The notes under the pieces were generated by a model. It did no database searches. It saw only the letters and a program-made list of their open reading frames with translations, and had not been told where the DNA came from. From Pseudarthrobacter sp. NIBRBAC000502772 (GTDB taxonomy: Bacteria; Actinomycetota; Actinomycetes; Actinomycetales; Micrococcaceae), in NCBI RefSeq assembly GCF_006517235.1, contig NZ_CP041188.1, positions 372,001 through 436,000 on the forward strand: DNA of 64,000 nt, given 5' to 3'. Below, in pieces: positions 43,299 to 50,822 of this stretch. The translations under genes were made by a program, and so were the position numbers. The stretch's first letter is position 1. Every line of letters starts with the position of its first letter.

Positions 43299-43724
43299 AT
43301 GTGAACCCACCTCCTTTGGGCTAAGCGGTTACGGCATTTCCGTAACAGGAGGTTCATTTGCGATGCCGTGCGATGCCCGGCCAACAGAACGGAGGCAGGG
43401 CGCAGCACAGACTTCAATATCTTAGTGCATTTGGACCGGATAGGCGATTCGCGCTTGACTCAAGGCTACGCGTAGCGCGCGCGTCGCCGGAAGCGTCCGG
43501 CGGCTTATGTGGATAACCCGGAAAACAAGCTCCGCGCCTGAGGCAAAAAGTCTCTGGTGCACGCCGCGGAACAGGGCTATATTTGCAAGAACGGCTGGGT
43601 ACCGTGCTGGACGCAATGACGCGGCCAGGATAGCCGGTCCGCGTGTCGCGCAAGCGGCTGGATGGACCCAGGATTTTGGATAGAGCAAGCAGTTCGGTCT
43701 CCTTCTTCGATGGATGGGGACCAC
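43299..43724. other. Divergent intergenic region between rpsF and the LAL regulator
   Basis: About 425 bases with no protein-coding signal. It contains the rpsF leader element (43309-43353) and the two divergent promoters, which were not assigned with certainty. A DnaA-box-like TGTGGATAA is present at 43508-43516. Confidence 0.5.
43309..43353 (-). promoter_or_regulatory. rpsF leader element: hairpin, CCG and anti-Shine-Dalgarno (S6:S18-like)
   Basis: On the mRNA the order is anti-SD ACCUCCU (43347-43353), hairpin GUUACGG-AAAUG-CCGUAAC (43328-43346), CCG next to its 3' side, and the Shine-Dalgarno AGGAGGU (43309-43315). The anti-SD and SD are perfectly complementary over 7 nt, giving a two-stem structure that can shut off translation. 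Known S6:S18 autoregulatory leaders have a hairpin with a CCG bulge. The match here is by eye. Confidence 0.62.
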
Positions 43725-46418
43725 ATGTCGTTAATTGGCAGAAGCAGGGAATTGGACCGGATACTCTCCGTAATCAGGGGTCCTAAAGATTCAGCCCTCA
43801 AGGTGGTGGGCCGGCGTGGGATGGGCAAATCCGCCCTCCTGTCCGAGATTCCCCGCCTTTCCGACTTCCGGACCGTTTTTCTCACCGCGAGCGTGTCCGA
43901 GTCCGACTGGCCGCTCTCCGGCCTTACCGCGCTCCTCACCGGCATCGATGACCCCGTCCTTAACCGCTTCGCCGATGAACTGCTCCGCGATTCCAGCGGC
44001 GCCATGAACGTCCCCACTGTCTCCACCATGCTGCTCAACGGGCTGCACCAGCGCTCGTCGTCCCGGACGGTCATCGTCATCGATGATGCCGACCAGCTGG
44101 ACCCCAGCAGCCAGGCCGTGATCGGCTACCTGGCACGCCGGCTGACCGGGACGGACATGGCACTGTTTATGAGCGTGCGGGAAGAGACTGCCGACAGTCC
44201 CTTCGCCTCCCTGCCGGCCCTCCAGCTGGCGCCGCTGAGCTACAACGACACGGTCCGCATGTTGGAGTCCATTCCGGCTCGGCAGACCGCGACTGCGGCG
44301 GTCCACGCAGTTGCCGCGGCCACCCAGGGGAACCCGCTCGCCGCCGTCGAGCTTTTTGGGCTGCTGCTGGATCGCCAAGCCGAGGGAAAATACGCACTCC
44401 CCGTCCCGCTCCCCGGCAAAGGCAGCTTCGAGGCCGAGTTCGCCGCCACCGTGGGCGGGCTCTCGCCAGGTGCGAGGCAGGTCCTGGACCTCCTCTCGCT
44501 GTCCTGCCGCAGCGATATCGCCACCTTGGAACGGGCATGCGACCAACTGTGGGGCGGGATCGACGAACTGCTGGCAAATGGCATGGTCAACAGGTCCGGA
44601 CCACACCTGAGGATCCAGGACCAGCTGCTCCGGGGCTACGTCTATGCTGCCATGACACCGGCAACGCGGACCGCCAGCCACCGTGCCATGGCGGCCGCGG
44701 CGGAGCCCGCGGATCCCTATGCCCACCGCTGGCATCTGAGTTTTACCGCTTTGGAGCGGCAGACTCCGTTTGGCCTGCTCCGGTTTGCCGTTGACCTGAT
44801 CCGAAGCGGCGAGGTGCCCTTCGCCGTCGAGTACATTGAACGGGCCCTGACGATCAACCCCTGGGAAGCGGAGACGACCGCCAGGCTCACCACGGTGGCC
44901 GAACTGCTGTTGAACAGGGGTGAGTTCGTCTACGCCAAGCGCTACCTGGACTGGGCCCAGCGGGTGACGCGGAACCCTGCCTTGGTCCTTCGACTGACAG
45001 GCCTCGCCTTCGAGATCCAGTTCATCCAGGGCGGCGCCGTGCGGTCCAGCATGGTGCTCCGGCTGGTGAAGGAACTCGGACAGCATGATCCGGCATTTGC
45101 AGCCCGCCTGCTCGTGGCCGGTGCGCTGTACTACGCGGACCGTTGGGAGCTTGAGGACGCCACCGGCCTGGTGCAGTACGCCGAGAAGTACATGGACCAT
45201 GCCTCCCCCGACTGCCTGGCGCTGGCGGAGAGCGCCCGGCGACTCATCGAGGTGATCGGCGGGAAGTCCGGACAGTTCAGCCGCAAGCCCGACGGCGGGA
45301 ACGAAACGGTGGCGGCCCTTCTGGTACAGGGCCGCGCGCTGGCCTATGCCGAACACCATGCTGCCGCCCAGGAGGCCTTTGCCCGGGTGCGGAACGTCCT
45401 GGAGGCCAGTACCGTCAATTGGCGGGAGACCGCCAATTTCTTTGCTGTGGACAACGAAATCCGTGCCGGCAACGTCCGTAAAGCCGTGAAACTGATCGAG
45501 GACCTTGAACTGGCCGAACCGGAAACCAAATACCACCGTGGAATGCGGCACGTCTTCCGGGTCTGGCGGGCCAATGCACTCGGAAACGAGGAACTCGCCC
45601 ACGCCTACGCAACAGACGCACAGCACTTCTCCGGGGCGGAAAGCCACCCGGCCATCACGGCGCAACTGGCCGCGTGCCAGGGGCACTTTGCCCTCATGCG
45701 CGGAAATCTCGCCGAGTCCTTCGCGCAGCTGTCCCGGGCCGCGGAGATCGGCCAGGCCTTCAGCAACCCGACTCTGCTGCGCTGTGAGGCCGATCTGGTG
45801 GAAGTCCTGGTCAGGCTGGGCAGGCACAGGGAAGCCGCCCAGGCACTGTGGCACTTGGAAAGCCGGGCGGTGGGCCTGCGTTCGCCCTGGCTCATGATGG
45901 CGGTTGCCCGAAGCCGGGCGATGCTGGCTGACGGCGAGCAGTCCCTCCAGATGTTCAACGATGCACTTGCAAACAGGAACGCCCAGGAGTCCCTGCTGGA
46001 ACGCGCCAGGACACTGCTCTGCTACTCCGAACGCCTCAACGCCTTCGGCCGCATTCGGAGCGCCCGGGACGGTCTGCTTCGTGCCAAAGTGATGTTCGAC
46101 GAAGCGGGTGCCCATGCCTGGGCCCAGCACGTTGACTCGCTGCTGCTCGACGAGCGGGTGGAACCAGCCGGCACGCCCGACAATCCGGCGATGCTGATGC
46201 TTGCAGACCACGAACGCGTGCTGGCCCGAATGGTGGCCCGCGGGATGCGGAACAAGGAAATCGCGGCCACCCTCTATGTGTCCGTCCGTACCGTGGAGGT
46301 GCGCCTGACTGCGATTTACAGGAAGCTCGGAGTCGAATCACGAGCCCAGCTGACGGCCCTTGCGGCCGGCAAGGCAGCCGCCCTGGCTAAGGAGCCGTTC
46401 GTCCTTCCTGCCGTCTAG
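43725..46418 (+). CDS. LAL-type LuxR transcriptional regulator (large ATP-binding)
   Basis: This 897-residue regulator has an N-terminal AAA/STAND ATPase with Walker A VVGRRGMGKSALL (residues 28-40) and Walker B RTVIVIDDADQLD. A TPR-rich middle follows, with a C-terminal LuxR helix-turn-helix (VARGMRNKEIAATLYVSVRTVEVRLTAIYRKLGVESRAQL). Start at ATG 43725; ATG 43710 (five residues earlier) is also possible. It stands alone facing the polysaccharide genes, so it is the obvious candidate to control them. LAL proteins respond to ligands or protein partners; the signal is unknown. Confidence 0.9.
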   Translation: MSLIGRSRELDRILSVIRGPKDSALKVVGRRGMGKSALLSEIPRLSDFRTVFLTASVSESDWPLSGLTALLTGIDDPVLNRFADELLRDSSGAMNVPTVSTMLLNGLHQRSSSRTVIVIDDADQLDPSSQAVIGYLARRLTGTDMALFMSVREETADSPFASLPALQLAPLSYNDTVRMLESIPARQTATAAVHAVAAATQGNPLAAVELFGLLLDRQAEGKYALPVPLPGKGSFEAEFAATVGGLSPGARQVLDLLSLSCRSDIATLERACDQLWGGIDELLANGMVNRSGPHLRIQDQLLRGYVYAAMTPATRTASHRAMAAAAEPADPYAHRWHLSFTALERQTPFGLLRFAVDLIRSGEVPFAVEYIERALTINPWEAETTARLTTVAELLLNRGEFVYAKRYLDWAQRVTRNPALVLRLTGLAFEIQFIQGGAVRSSMVLRLVKELGQHDPAFAARLLVAGALYYADRWELEDATGLVQYAEKYMDHASPDCLALAESARRLIEVIGGKSGQFSRKPDGGNETVAALLVQGRALAYAEHHAAAQEAFARVRNVLEASTVNWRETANFFAVDNEIRAGNVRKAVKLIEDLELAEPETKYHRGMRHVFRVWRANALGNEELAHAYATDAQHFSGAESHPAITAQLAACQGHFALMRGNLAESFAQLSRAAEIGQAFSNPTLLRCEADLVEVLVRLGRHREAAQALWHLESRAVGLRSPWLMMAVARSRAMLADGEQSLQMFNDALANRNAQESLLERARTLLCYSERLNAFGRIRSARDGLLRAKVMFDEAGAHAWAQHVDSLLLDERVEPAGTPDNPAMLMLADHERVLARMVARGMRNKEIAATLYVSVRTVEVRLTAIYRKLGVESRAQLTALAAGKAAALAKEPFVLPAV

Positions 46419-46541
46419 GACAGTGGCCGGGCGGCGTGCCCCCGGATGGGTGCGCCCCGCCGCCGGGCCCCGGCTGAGGCGCCGGCGTTGCAGGTACCCG
46501 CAGTTCCCGCATTGTTCCCGGCCAGCGCCCGCAGTACCGCC

Positions 46542-46572
46542 TCCGTTCCGCACCGGAACGGGACGGAACGGA
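46542..46572 (+). other. Two mutually exclusive hairpins downstream of the LAL gene
   Basis: TCCGTTCCG (46542-46550) can pair with CGGAACGGA (46564-46572), 9 bp with a 13-nt loop. Its inner CCGTTCC can instead pair with GGAACGG (46555-46561), 7 bp with a 5-nt loop. Such a switchable pair could act as a terminator or leader control for the following genes. There is no obvious long U-run, only AATTTTG after the second stem. Confidence 0.4.
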
Positions 46573-46628
46573 CTAATTTTGCAATAGGCAATGCACATCC
46601 CGGAACTGCACGTGGGAAGGACTCGGAC

Positions 46629-46664
46629 ATGAGAACGGCCACCAGGAAGGCCGGTGCACGGTGA
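46629..46664 (+). CDS. Possible leader peptide (11 codons)
   Basis: ATG AGA ACG GCC ACC AGG AAG GCC GGT GCA CGG TGA has its own GAAGGA site 8 nt upstream, and its TGA overlaps the GTG of the next gene (GTGA). It is Arg/Lys/Thr/Ala-rich. It could couple translation of the DegT-family gene to its own reading, as leader peptides do. It may also be chance. Confidence 0.35.
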   Translation: MRTATRKAGAR

Positions 46665-47824
46665 CTGCGGAAACCGTCCTTGCGCGCATCAACGTCATGG
46701 AACCCTGGCTCGGCGACAAAGAAGCGCGGGCCGTGGCGGACGTCCTGGCCTCCGGTCTGCTCTCGCAAGGGCCCAAGGTCAGGGAGTTCGAGGCGAGGTT
46801 CAGCGTTTCTCAAGAAGTGCGCCACGCCGTCGCAACCTCCAGCAGTACCACCGCCCTGCACTTGGCGCTGATAGTGGCCGGCATCGGTCCCGGCGATGAC
46901 GTGGTGGTGCCGTCGCTGGCCTTCATCGCCACGGCGAATGCGGTGACGTATATCGGGGCACGGCCGGTTTTCTGCGACGTGGACCCCGCCACCGGGACTG
47001 TGACGGCGGCAACGGTCCGGGCGGCATTGACCCTGGACACGCGGGCCGTGATCGTGGTGGACCAGTCCGGCGTCCCCGTTGACCTGGACCCCGTCCGCGA
47101 GTTGTGCGACCGTCACGAAATCACTGTGATCGAAGACGCCGGCTGCGCCGTTGGCTCGAAATACAAGGGCAGGCCCGTGGGCACGGGGGCCGACATTTCC
47201 GTGTGGTCGTTCCACCAGGACAATGTGCTGACCACTGGCGAGGGCGGGATGCTGACAACCCACCGGGCGGACTGGGCGGCACGGGCCCGGAGCCTCCGCG
47301 GCCACTCCCTGAACGTGCCGGCGGCGGACCGTCGCGGACCCCGCATTGCCGCGCCGGAGGTGTACGTCGAGATCGGCTTCGACTACCAGATGACGGATCT
47401 GCAGGCCACCGTCGGCATCGTGCAGCTCGGCCGGCTGGGCGAGATAGTGGCTCGCCGCCGGGAGATCGCCGCGAAGTATGAGGCAGGGCTTTCCGGCCTG
47501 GCTGGTCTGCGGTTCGTGGCCGACCCACCGTACGGGACGGCCAACTTCCAGTCCTTTTGGGTCGAAGTCCTCCCGAATTTCGCCATTGACCGCGAAGGGC
47601 TCCTGGCCCGCCTGGCCGACGCCGGAATTTCGGCGCGCCGCGGCGCCATGGCGGCTCACCGGCAGCCTGCCTACCGGTGGCGCCAAACTGGCAACGCAGG
47701 GCTCCAGAACACCGAACGGTTGACGGACCGGACCCTGGTTCTCCCGATTTTCCACGGCCTGGACAACGTGGGCCTGAACCGGGTCATGAACACCGTACGG
47801 GCGGCCGCCGGTGTACGCCGGTGA
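46661..47824 (+). CDS. DegT/DnrJ/EryC1-family PLP-fold protein lacking the catalytic lysine
   Basis: This 387-residue protein has the sugar-aminotransferase fold: SSSTTALHLAL, VVVPSLAFIATANAVTY, IEDAGCAVGSKYKGRPVG and, at the PLP site, WSFHQDNVLTTGEGGML. Active aminotransferases have SFHxxKxxTTGEGG, where Lys binds PLP; here that position is Asn188 (codon AAT). The aspartate and PLP-phosphate contacts appear kept. ColD-type dehydratases also replace this Lys (by His). It therefore cannot be a normal aminotransferase; it may be a dehydratase, a regulatory homologue or a partner. GTG start; a GTGA overlap links it to the next acyltransferase gene. Confidence 0.85.
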   Translation: MTAETVLARINVMEPWLGDKEARAVADVLASGLLSQGPKVREFEARFSVSQEVRHAVATSSSTTALHLALIVAGIGPGDDVVVPSLAFIATANAVTYIGARPVFCDVDPATGTVTAATVRAALTLDTRAVIVVDQSGVPVDLDPVRELCDRHEITVIEDAGCAVGSKYKGRPVGTGADISVWSFHQDNVLTTGEGGMLTTHRADWAARARSLRGHSLNVPAADRRGPRIAAPEVYVEIGFDYQMTDLQATVGIVQLGRLGEIVARRREIAAKYEAGLSGLAGLRFVADPPYGTANFQSFWVEVLPNFAIDREGLLARLADAGISARRGAMAAHRQPAYRWRQTGNAGLQNTERLTDRTLVLPIFHGLDNVGLNRVMNTVRAAAGVRR

Positions 47825-48456
47825 GCGAACTCGTGCTGATCGCAGCAAGCGGGCTGGCCCGGGAGGTCCTGACCATGGTCCGCGCCAGCGGGCAGTACGA
47901 CGTCGTCGGGCTGCTCGACGACGACAAGGAAATGGCAGGCGTCACCGTGGACGGCGCGCCGGTGCTGGGGACCATTGACGACGCCTCCAAGTTCACGCAC
48001 GCCCTGGTGCTGGTCTGCCTGGCCTCGGGAAAATCCCGGGAAACCGTGGTGGAACGGCTCGCGGCCCAGGGCGTGCGCGATGCCCGGTACGCCACCGCGA
48101 TCGACCCCACCGTTGAGTGTCCCGAGGGTTGCCGGATCGGCCGGGGCAGCATCATGCTGCGGAATGTGACGCTGACGGCTTCGGTCACGCTTGGGGCTCA
48201 TGTTGTGGCCATGCCGTCCGTGACTTTCACGCACGACGACGACGTGGCGGACTTCGCGACGTTCGCGGCCGGTGTGTCGCTGGGCGGCGGAGTCCGGATC
48301 GGCCGGGCGGCCTACCTGGGACTGAATTCCAGCGTACGTGCACGGACTTCAGTGGGGTCCTACGCGACCGTTGGAAATGGGGCGGCAGTGTTGAGCAACG
48401 TACCCGACGGCGAAACATGGGTCGGCGTCCCAGCCCACCCTATCGATCAGGAATGA
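47821..48456 (+). CDS. PglD/NeuD-like acyltransferase with left-handed beta-helix
   Basis: This 211-residue protein has a Rossmann-like start ELVLIAASGLAREVLTMVRASGQYDVVGLLDDD and then hexapeptide repeats (RNVTLTASVTLGAHVVAMPSVTFTHDDDVADFATFAAGVSLGGGV). Acyltransferases of this type modify UDP-4-amino-sugars (PglD) or sialic acid O-positions (NeuD). It follows the DegT-family gene by GTGA overlap, which in other loci marks UDP-amino-sugar synthesis, although the dehydratase step is missing here. GTG start. Confidence 0.83.
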   Translation: MSELVLIAASGLAREVLTMVRASGQYDVVGLLDDDKEMAGVTVDGAPVLGTIDDASKFTHALVLVCLASGKSRETVVERLAAQGVRDARYATAIDPTVECPEGCRIGRGSIMLRNVTLTASVTLGAHVVAMPSVTFTHDDDVADFATFAAGVSLGGGVRIGRAAYLGLNSSVRARTSVGSYATVGNGAAVLSNVPDGETWVGVPAHPIDQE

Positions 48457-48559
48457 GGCAGGGAAAGCACTCCGGTGGCAAGGCGCACTCCATGGCGGGG
48501 GCCAGCTTCAGTGCAGCCCGCTCCTCGACGGGGCTAAGTTCGTCGACGCGTTCGCTCAC
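48440..48559 (-). CDS. Short gene, probably a remnant truncated at the repeat junction
   Basis: A 39-residue reading (VSERVDELSPVEERAALKLAPAMECALPPECFPCLIPDR) starts with GTG in a GTGA overlap with the stop of the upstream glycosyltransferase, so it looks like a further gene of that operon. It is acidic with three Cys and no family. In the second copy of the operon the same start gives only six residues (MSEHPI). Its 3' end overlaps the convergent acyltransferase gene, consistent with truncation by rearrangement. Confidence 0.4.
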   Translation of the reverse strand: MSERVDELSPVEERAALKLAPAMECALPPECFPCLIPDR

Positions 48560-49554
48560 TGGACCTCCCTCCATGGTGTGCCTATGAGCGCTGTCCCGGC
48601 CGACGCGCGGCCCTCGATATGCGCGATCCGGCGCCCTCGCAGATAGCCGGCGGCAGTGCACGCCAGAACGGCCATCACCGCACCAGCGCGGCCCAAGCCG
48701 TGAGGGTCTGATCCCCGGCCCCAATCACGAATCCCGGAAAATACGGCCCGCGGCAGTACGCTCCGGACGTAGCGCCGTTCAGGGCCGAGTGCCCGCTTGT
48801 GGCCAACGATCTGGCTGACCTGGGCTTTGGAGATACCTTCGGACCAGGAACGCGACAGCATGTAGGGGATGGTTCCCCTGTCCGCCGGCACATGGTGACG
48901 GACCAAAGCGGCGGGTTCGTAGACGATCCGTGACCCAGGCGTGCCCATCTTGGAGCGGATGCAAATTTCGGTCTCCTCGCACCCGAGCGGTTTCGTGCCC
49001 TGCCGGCCGAGGGAGACATTGAAGCCGCCCACCTGGCGGAGGACTTCGAGCCTGAAGGACATGTTTGCGCCGATGACGTTCCGGACCTCGGAGGCCACCT
49101 TGGGCATTCCGCGGTGGCTGCATCCTACGATCCAGTCGAGCTCTTCACCGAAGTAGCCCGGACGGCCCGCTTCCCACACCGGTTCCACGCGGCCGCCGAC
49201 GGCCAGGACATCAGGATCGTCATAAAGGGCAAGCAGGCGCTCCAGCCAGTCCGGCGCGGCTTCGGCGTCGTCGTCCAAGAAAGCCACGACGTCGGCGTCT
49301 GCCAGGCCCACCCCGGTATTTCGTGCGCCTGAGAGCCCCGGAGGGCCGGAGCTCTCAACTACTGTCACGTTGTCCACGATTTCGATGAGCCGCTCGTACA
49401 GAGCCTCGTTGTGGTCAATCACCACCAGGACCTCCTGGGGCGCGACCGTTTGGGCCCGGACGGACTCGATGACATCCAGTAGCAGGTCCCAACGCTTCGC
49501 GGTGTAGGTACAAATGACAATAGAGGCGGTCGGCGGCGGGTTAAGGCTAAACAT
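48556..49554 (-). CDS. Family 2 glycosyltransferase (copy 1, second gene of pair)
   Basis: This 332-residue GT-A enzyme has IVICTYTAKRWDLLLDVIESVRAQ, ARNTGVGLADADVVAFLDDDAEAAPDW with the DDD metal site, and GCEETEICIRSKMG. It starts at ATG 49552-49554, with an 8-nt overlap with the upstream GT stop. The protein is about 85% identical by eye to the copy at 54675, with an almost identical DNA patch at 49020-49232 between more diverged parts. The C-terminus is hydrophobic with a possible membrane helix (AGAVMAVLACTAAGYLRG). It would add a sugar in the same pathway as its partner. Confidence 0.88.
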   Translation of the reverse strand: MFSLNPPPTASIVICTYTAKRWDLLLDVIESVRAQTVAPQEVLVVIDHNEALYERLIEIVDNVTVVESSGPPGLSGARNTGVGLADADVVAFLDDDAEAAPDWLERLLALYDDPDVLAVGGRVEPVWEAGRPGYFGEELDWIVGCSHRGMPKVASEVRNVIGANMSFRLEVLRQVGGFNVSLGRQGTKPLGCEETEICIRSKMGTPGSRIVYEPAALVRHHVPADRGTIPYMLSRSWSEGISKAQVSQIVGHKRALGPERRYVRSVLPRAVFSGIRDWGRGSDPHGLGRAGAVMAVLACTAAGYLRGRRIAHIEGRASAGTALIGTPWREVQ

Positions 49555-50419
49555 GCTGGCCTCCCCGAGCCGCGGAGAGGACTGTTTGGGGATCCATAGG
49601 CGTCCGCGGGACGCTGACATTTGCGTAGGTATATTTCACCCGGCGGAGGGCTTCAGGTCTGGCGCCTGCGGTGGGCGCCTCCCACATGGTGCATTCGCGC
49701 GCCAGCGTTCCCAGTACCCGCCAGCCGTCACGGAACGTCTGCAGGTTCGACGCGCCGGAGATCCGGTCCAGCTCCAGGCTGGGGACTTCGGCAATGCGCA
49801 GACCGGCCTTTGCCGCCCGGACAATCAGCTCGGTCTCAATTTCAAAGCCGTCCGATTCCAGCTGAAGGATCTCCAGGCATTCCCTCCGAAACGCAATATA
49901 TCCATAGCAAAGGTCAGAGTAGTTGCTATGCAGGACCGCATTGGCCAATCCGGTCAGAGCGCGGTTGCCGGCCTTCCTCAGCCGGGTCAGGTCTTCGGAT
50001 CCTCCGCCCGTGACATGGCGCGAGCCCTTAACGAAGTCGAAATCGTGCTGAAGCGGGGCAACGAACCAGCCGATCTCCTGGGGATCCATGCTGCCATCCG
50101 CGTCCAGCATGACAATGATGTCCCCTGAGGCTGCGGCAAAACCCGACCGGAGGGCCACGCCCTTGCCCTTGCGCTGCTCATCGACGATGACAAGGTTCTC
50201 GCGGATAGCGCGGGCTACTCCCACCGTGTTGTCCGTGGAACGGCCGTCCACGATGACAACCTCGTCCACATACGAGGGAATCCGGCGAAGAACCCACGGG
50301 ATATTCCTCGCCTCGTTCAGGGTGGGAATAACGACACTGACTGACGCCCTCGGAGCTTCGAAGGCCAGCGTCGGGAATGTTATTGGGAGCTGGGTTGAAA
50401 TAGACAAATGCCTCACCAC
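49547..50419 (-). CDS. Family 2 glycosyltransferase, dolichol-phosphate-sugar synthase-like (copy 1, first gene of pair)
   Basis: This 290-residue GT2 has ASVSVVIPTLNEARNIPWVLRRIPSYVDEVVIVDGRSTDNT, then VMLDADGSMDPQEI (DxD) and RHVTGGGSEDLTRLRKAGNRALTGLAN. This is close to polyprenyl-phosphate-sugar synthases, so it may charge a lipid carrier. The start is GTG 50417-50419, with GTG 50416 and TTG 50407 as alternatives. It is nearly identical (~99% DNA) to the gene at 55675, differing mainly at its last residues (AARGGQHV versus LVRGA). Confidence 0.88.
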   Translation of the reverse strand: MVRHLSISTQLPITFPTLAFEAPRASVSVVIPTLNEARNIPWVLRRIPSYVDEVVIVDGRSTDNTVGVARAIRENLVIVDEQRKGKGVALRSGFAAASGDIIVMLDADGSMDPQEIGWFVAPLQHDFDFVKGSRHVTGGGSEDLTRLRKAGNRALTGLANAVLHSNYSDLCYGYIAFRRECLEILQLESDGFEIETELIVRAAKAGLRIAEVPSLELDRISGASNLQTFRDGWRVLGTLARECTMWEAPTAGARPEALRRVKYTYANVSVPRTPMDPQTVLSAARGGQHV

Positions 50420-50822
50420 TTCATGACGCTTGCGGATTTAGTCAACTCCGCACTCGGCTCGGAAGTCGGGCGCGGCACTAGCGCTTCATCCGGTCATGGG
50501 TCTGGTCTCTGGCCCAGCTCTCATTCATTGCCATTGACTCTGGCCGTGCAAAGAGCCTACGTGGCGCTCCATGAGCTATCACGAGTAGTCAGTACTCGCT
50601 TTTAAGAGCACTCCCGCCGGCCGTTCGTAAGTACAGGGATTTACCAACGGGTGAATTCTTTAGGTATGGGGTATTAGGAACCCAGTAATTATTAGGTACA
50701 GGGCTGTCATTGTGCGGCCTCATTGGGCGCTCCTACGCTGGGTGCCTAGGGCTTCTGCCGTCGTTTCTGTCGACGTATATGCGGAGCTCAGGCGTGACAT
50801 CCAAGAACCCAGGAGATCAGCC
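50420..50822. other. Divergent intergenic region with promoter element B
   Basis: About 400 bases between the first GT operon and the giant secreted protein. It has no gene. Element B (50536-50603) faces the GT operon. The part near the giant gene contains repeats of TTAGGTA and GGGTATTAGG-like A/T-rich sequence (50660-50700), unlike neighbours and a possible promoter, and a RBS AGGAGATCAGCC before ATG 50823. Confidence 0.55.
50536..50603 (-). promoter_or_regulatory. Shared bipartite promoter-like element, copy B
   Basis: On the minus strand block 1 is AAAAGCGAGTACTGACTACTCGTG-like (50603-50580; 12 of the first 13 nt match copy C allowing Y, all 13 match A) and block 2 is GCACGGCCAGAGTC (50549-50536). 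Block 1 ends about 160 nt before the GT gene at 50419. It lies on the strand of that GT operon, exactly as copy A does for the island. Confidence 0.7.

Noticed and set aside
43791..46211. An 806-residue open frame on the minus strand opposite the LAL gene
   Set aside because: It is the complement of a well-supported gene with clear Walker and HTH motifs, and shows no domain or ribosome-binding site. GC-rich DNA commonly leaves such long empty antisense frames.
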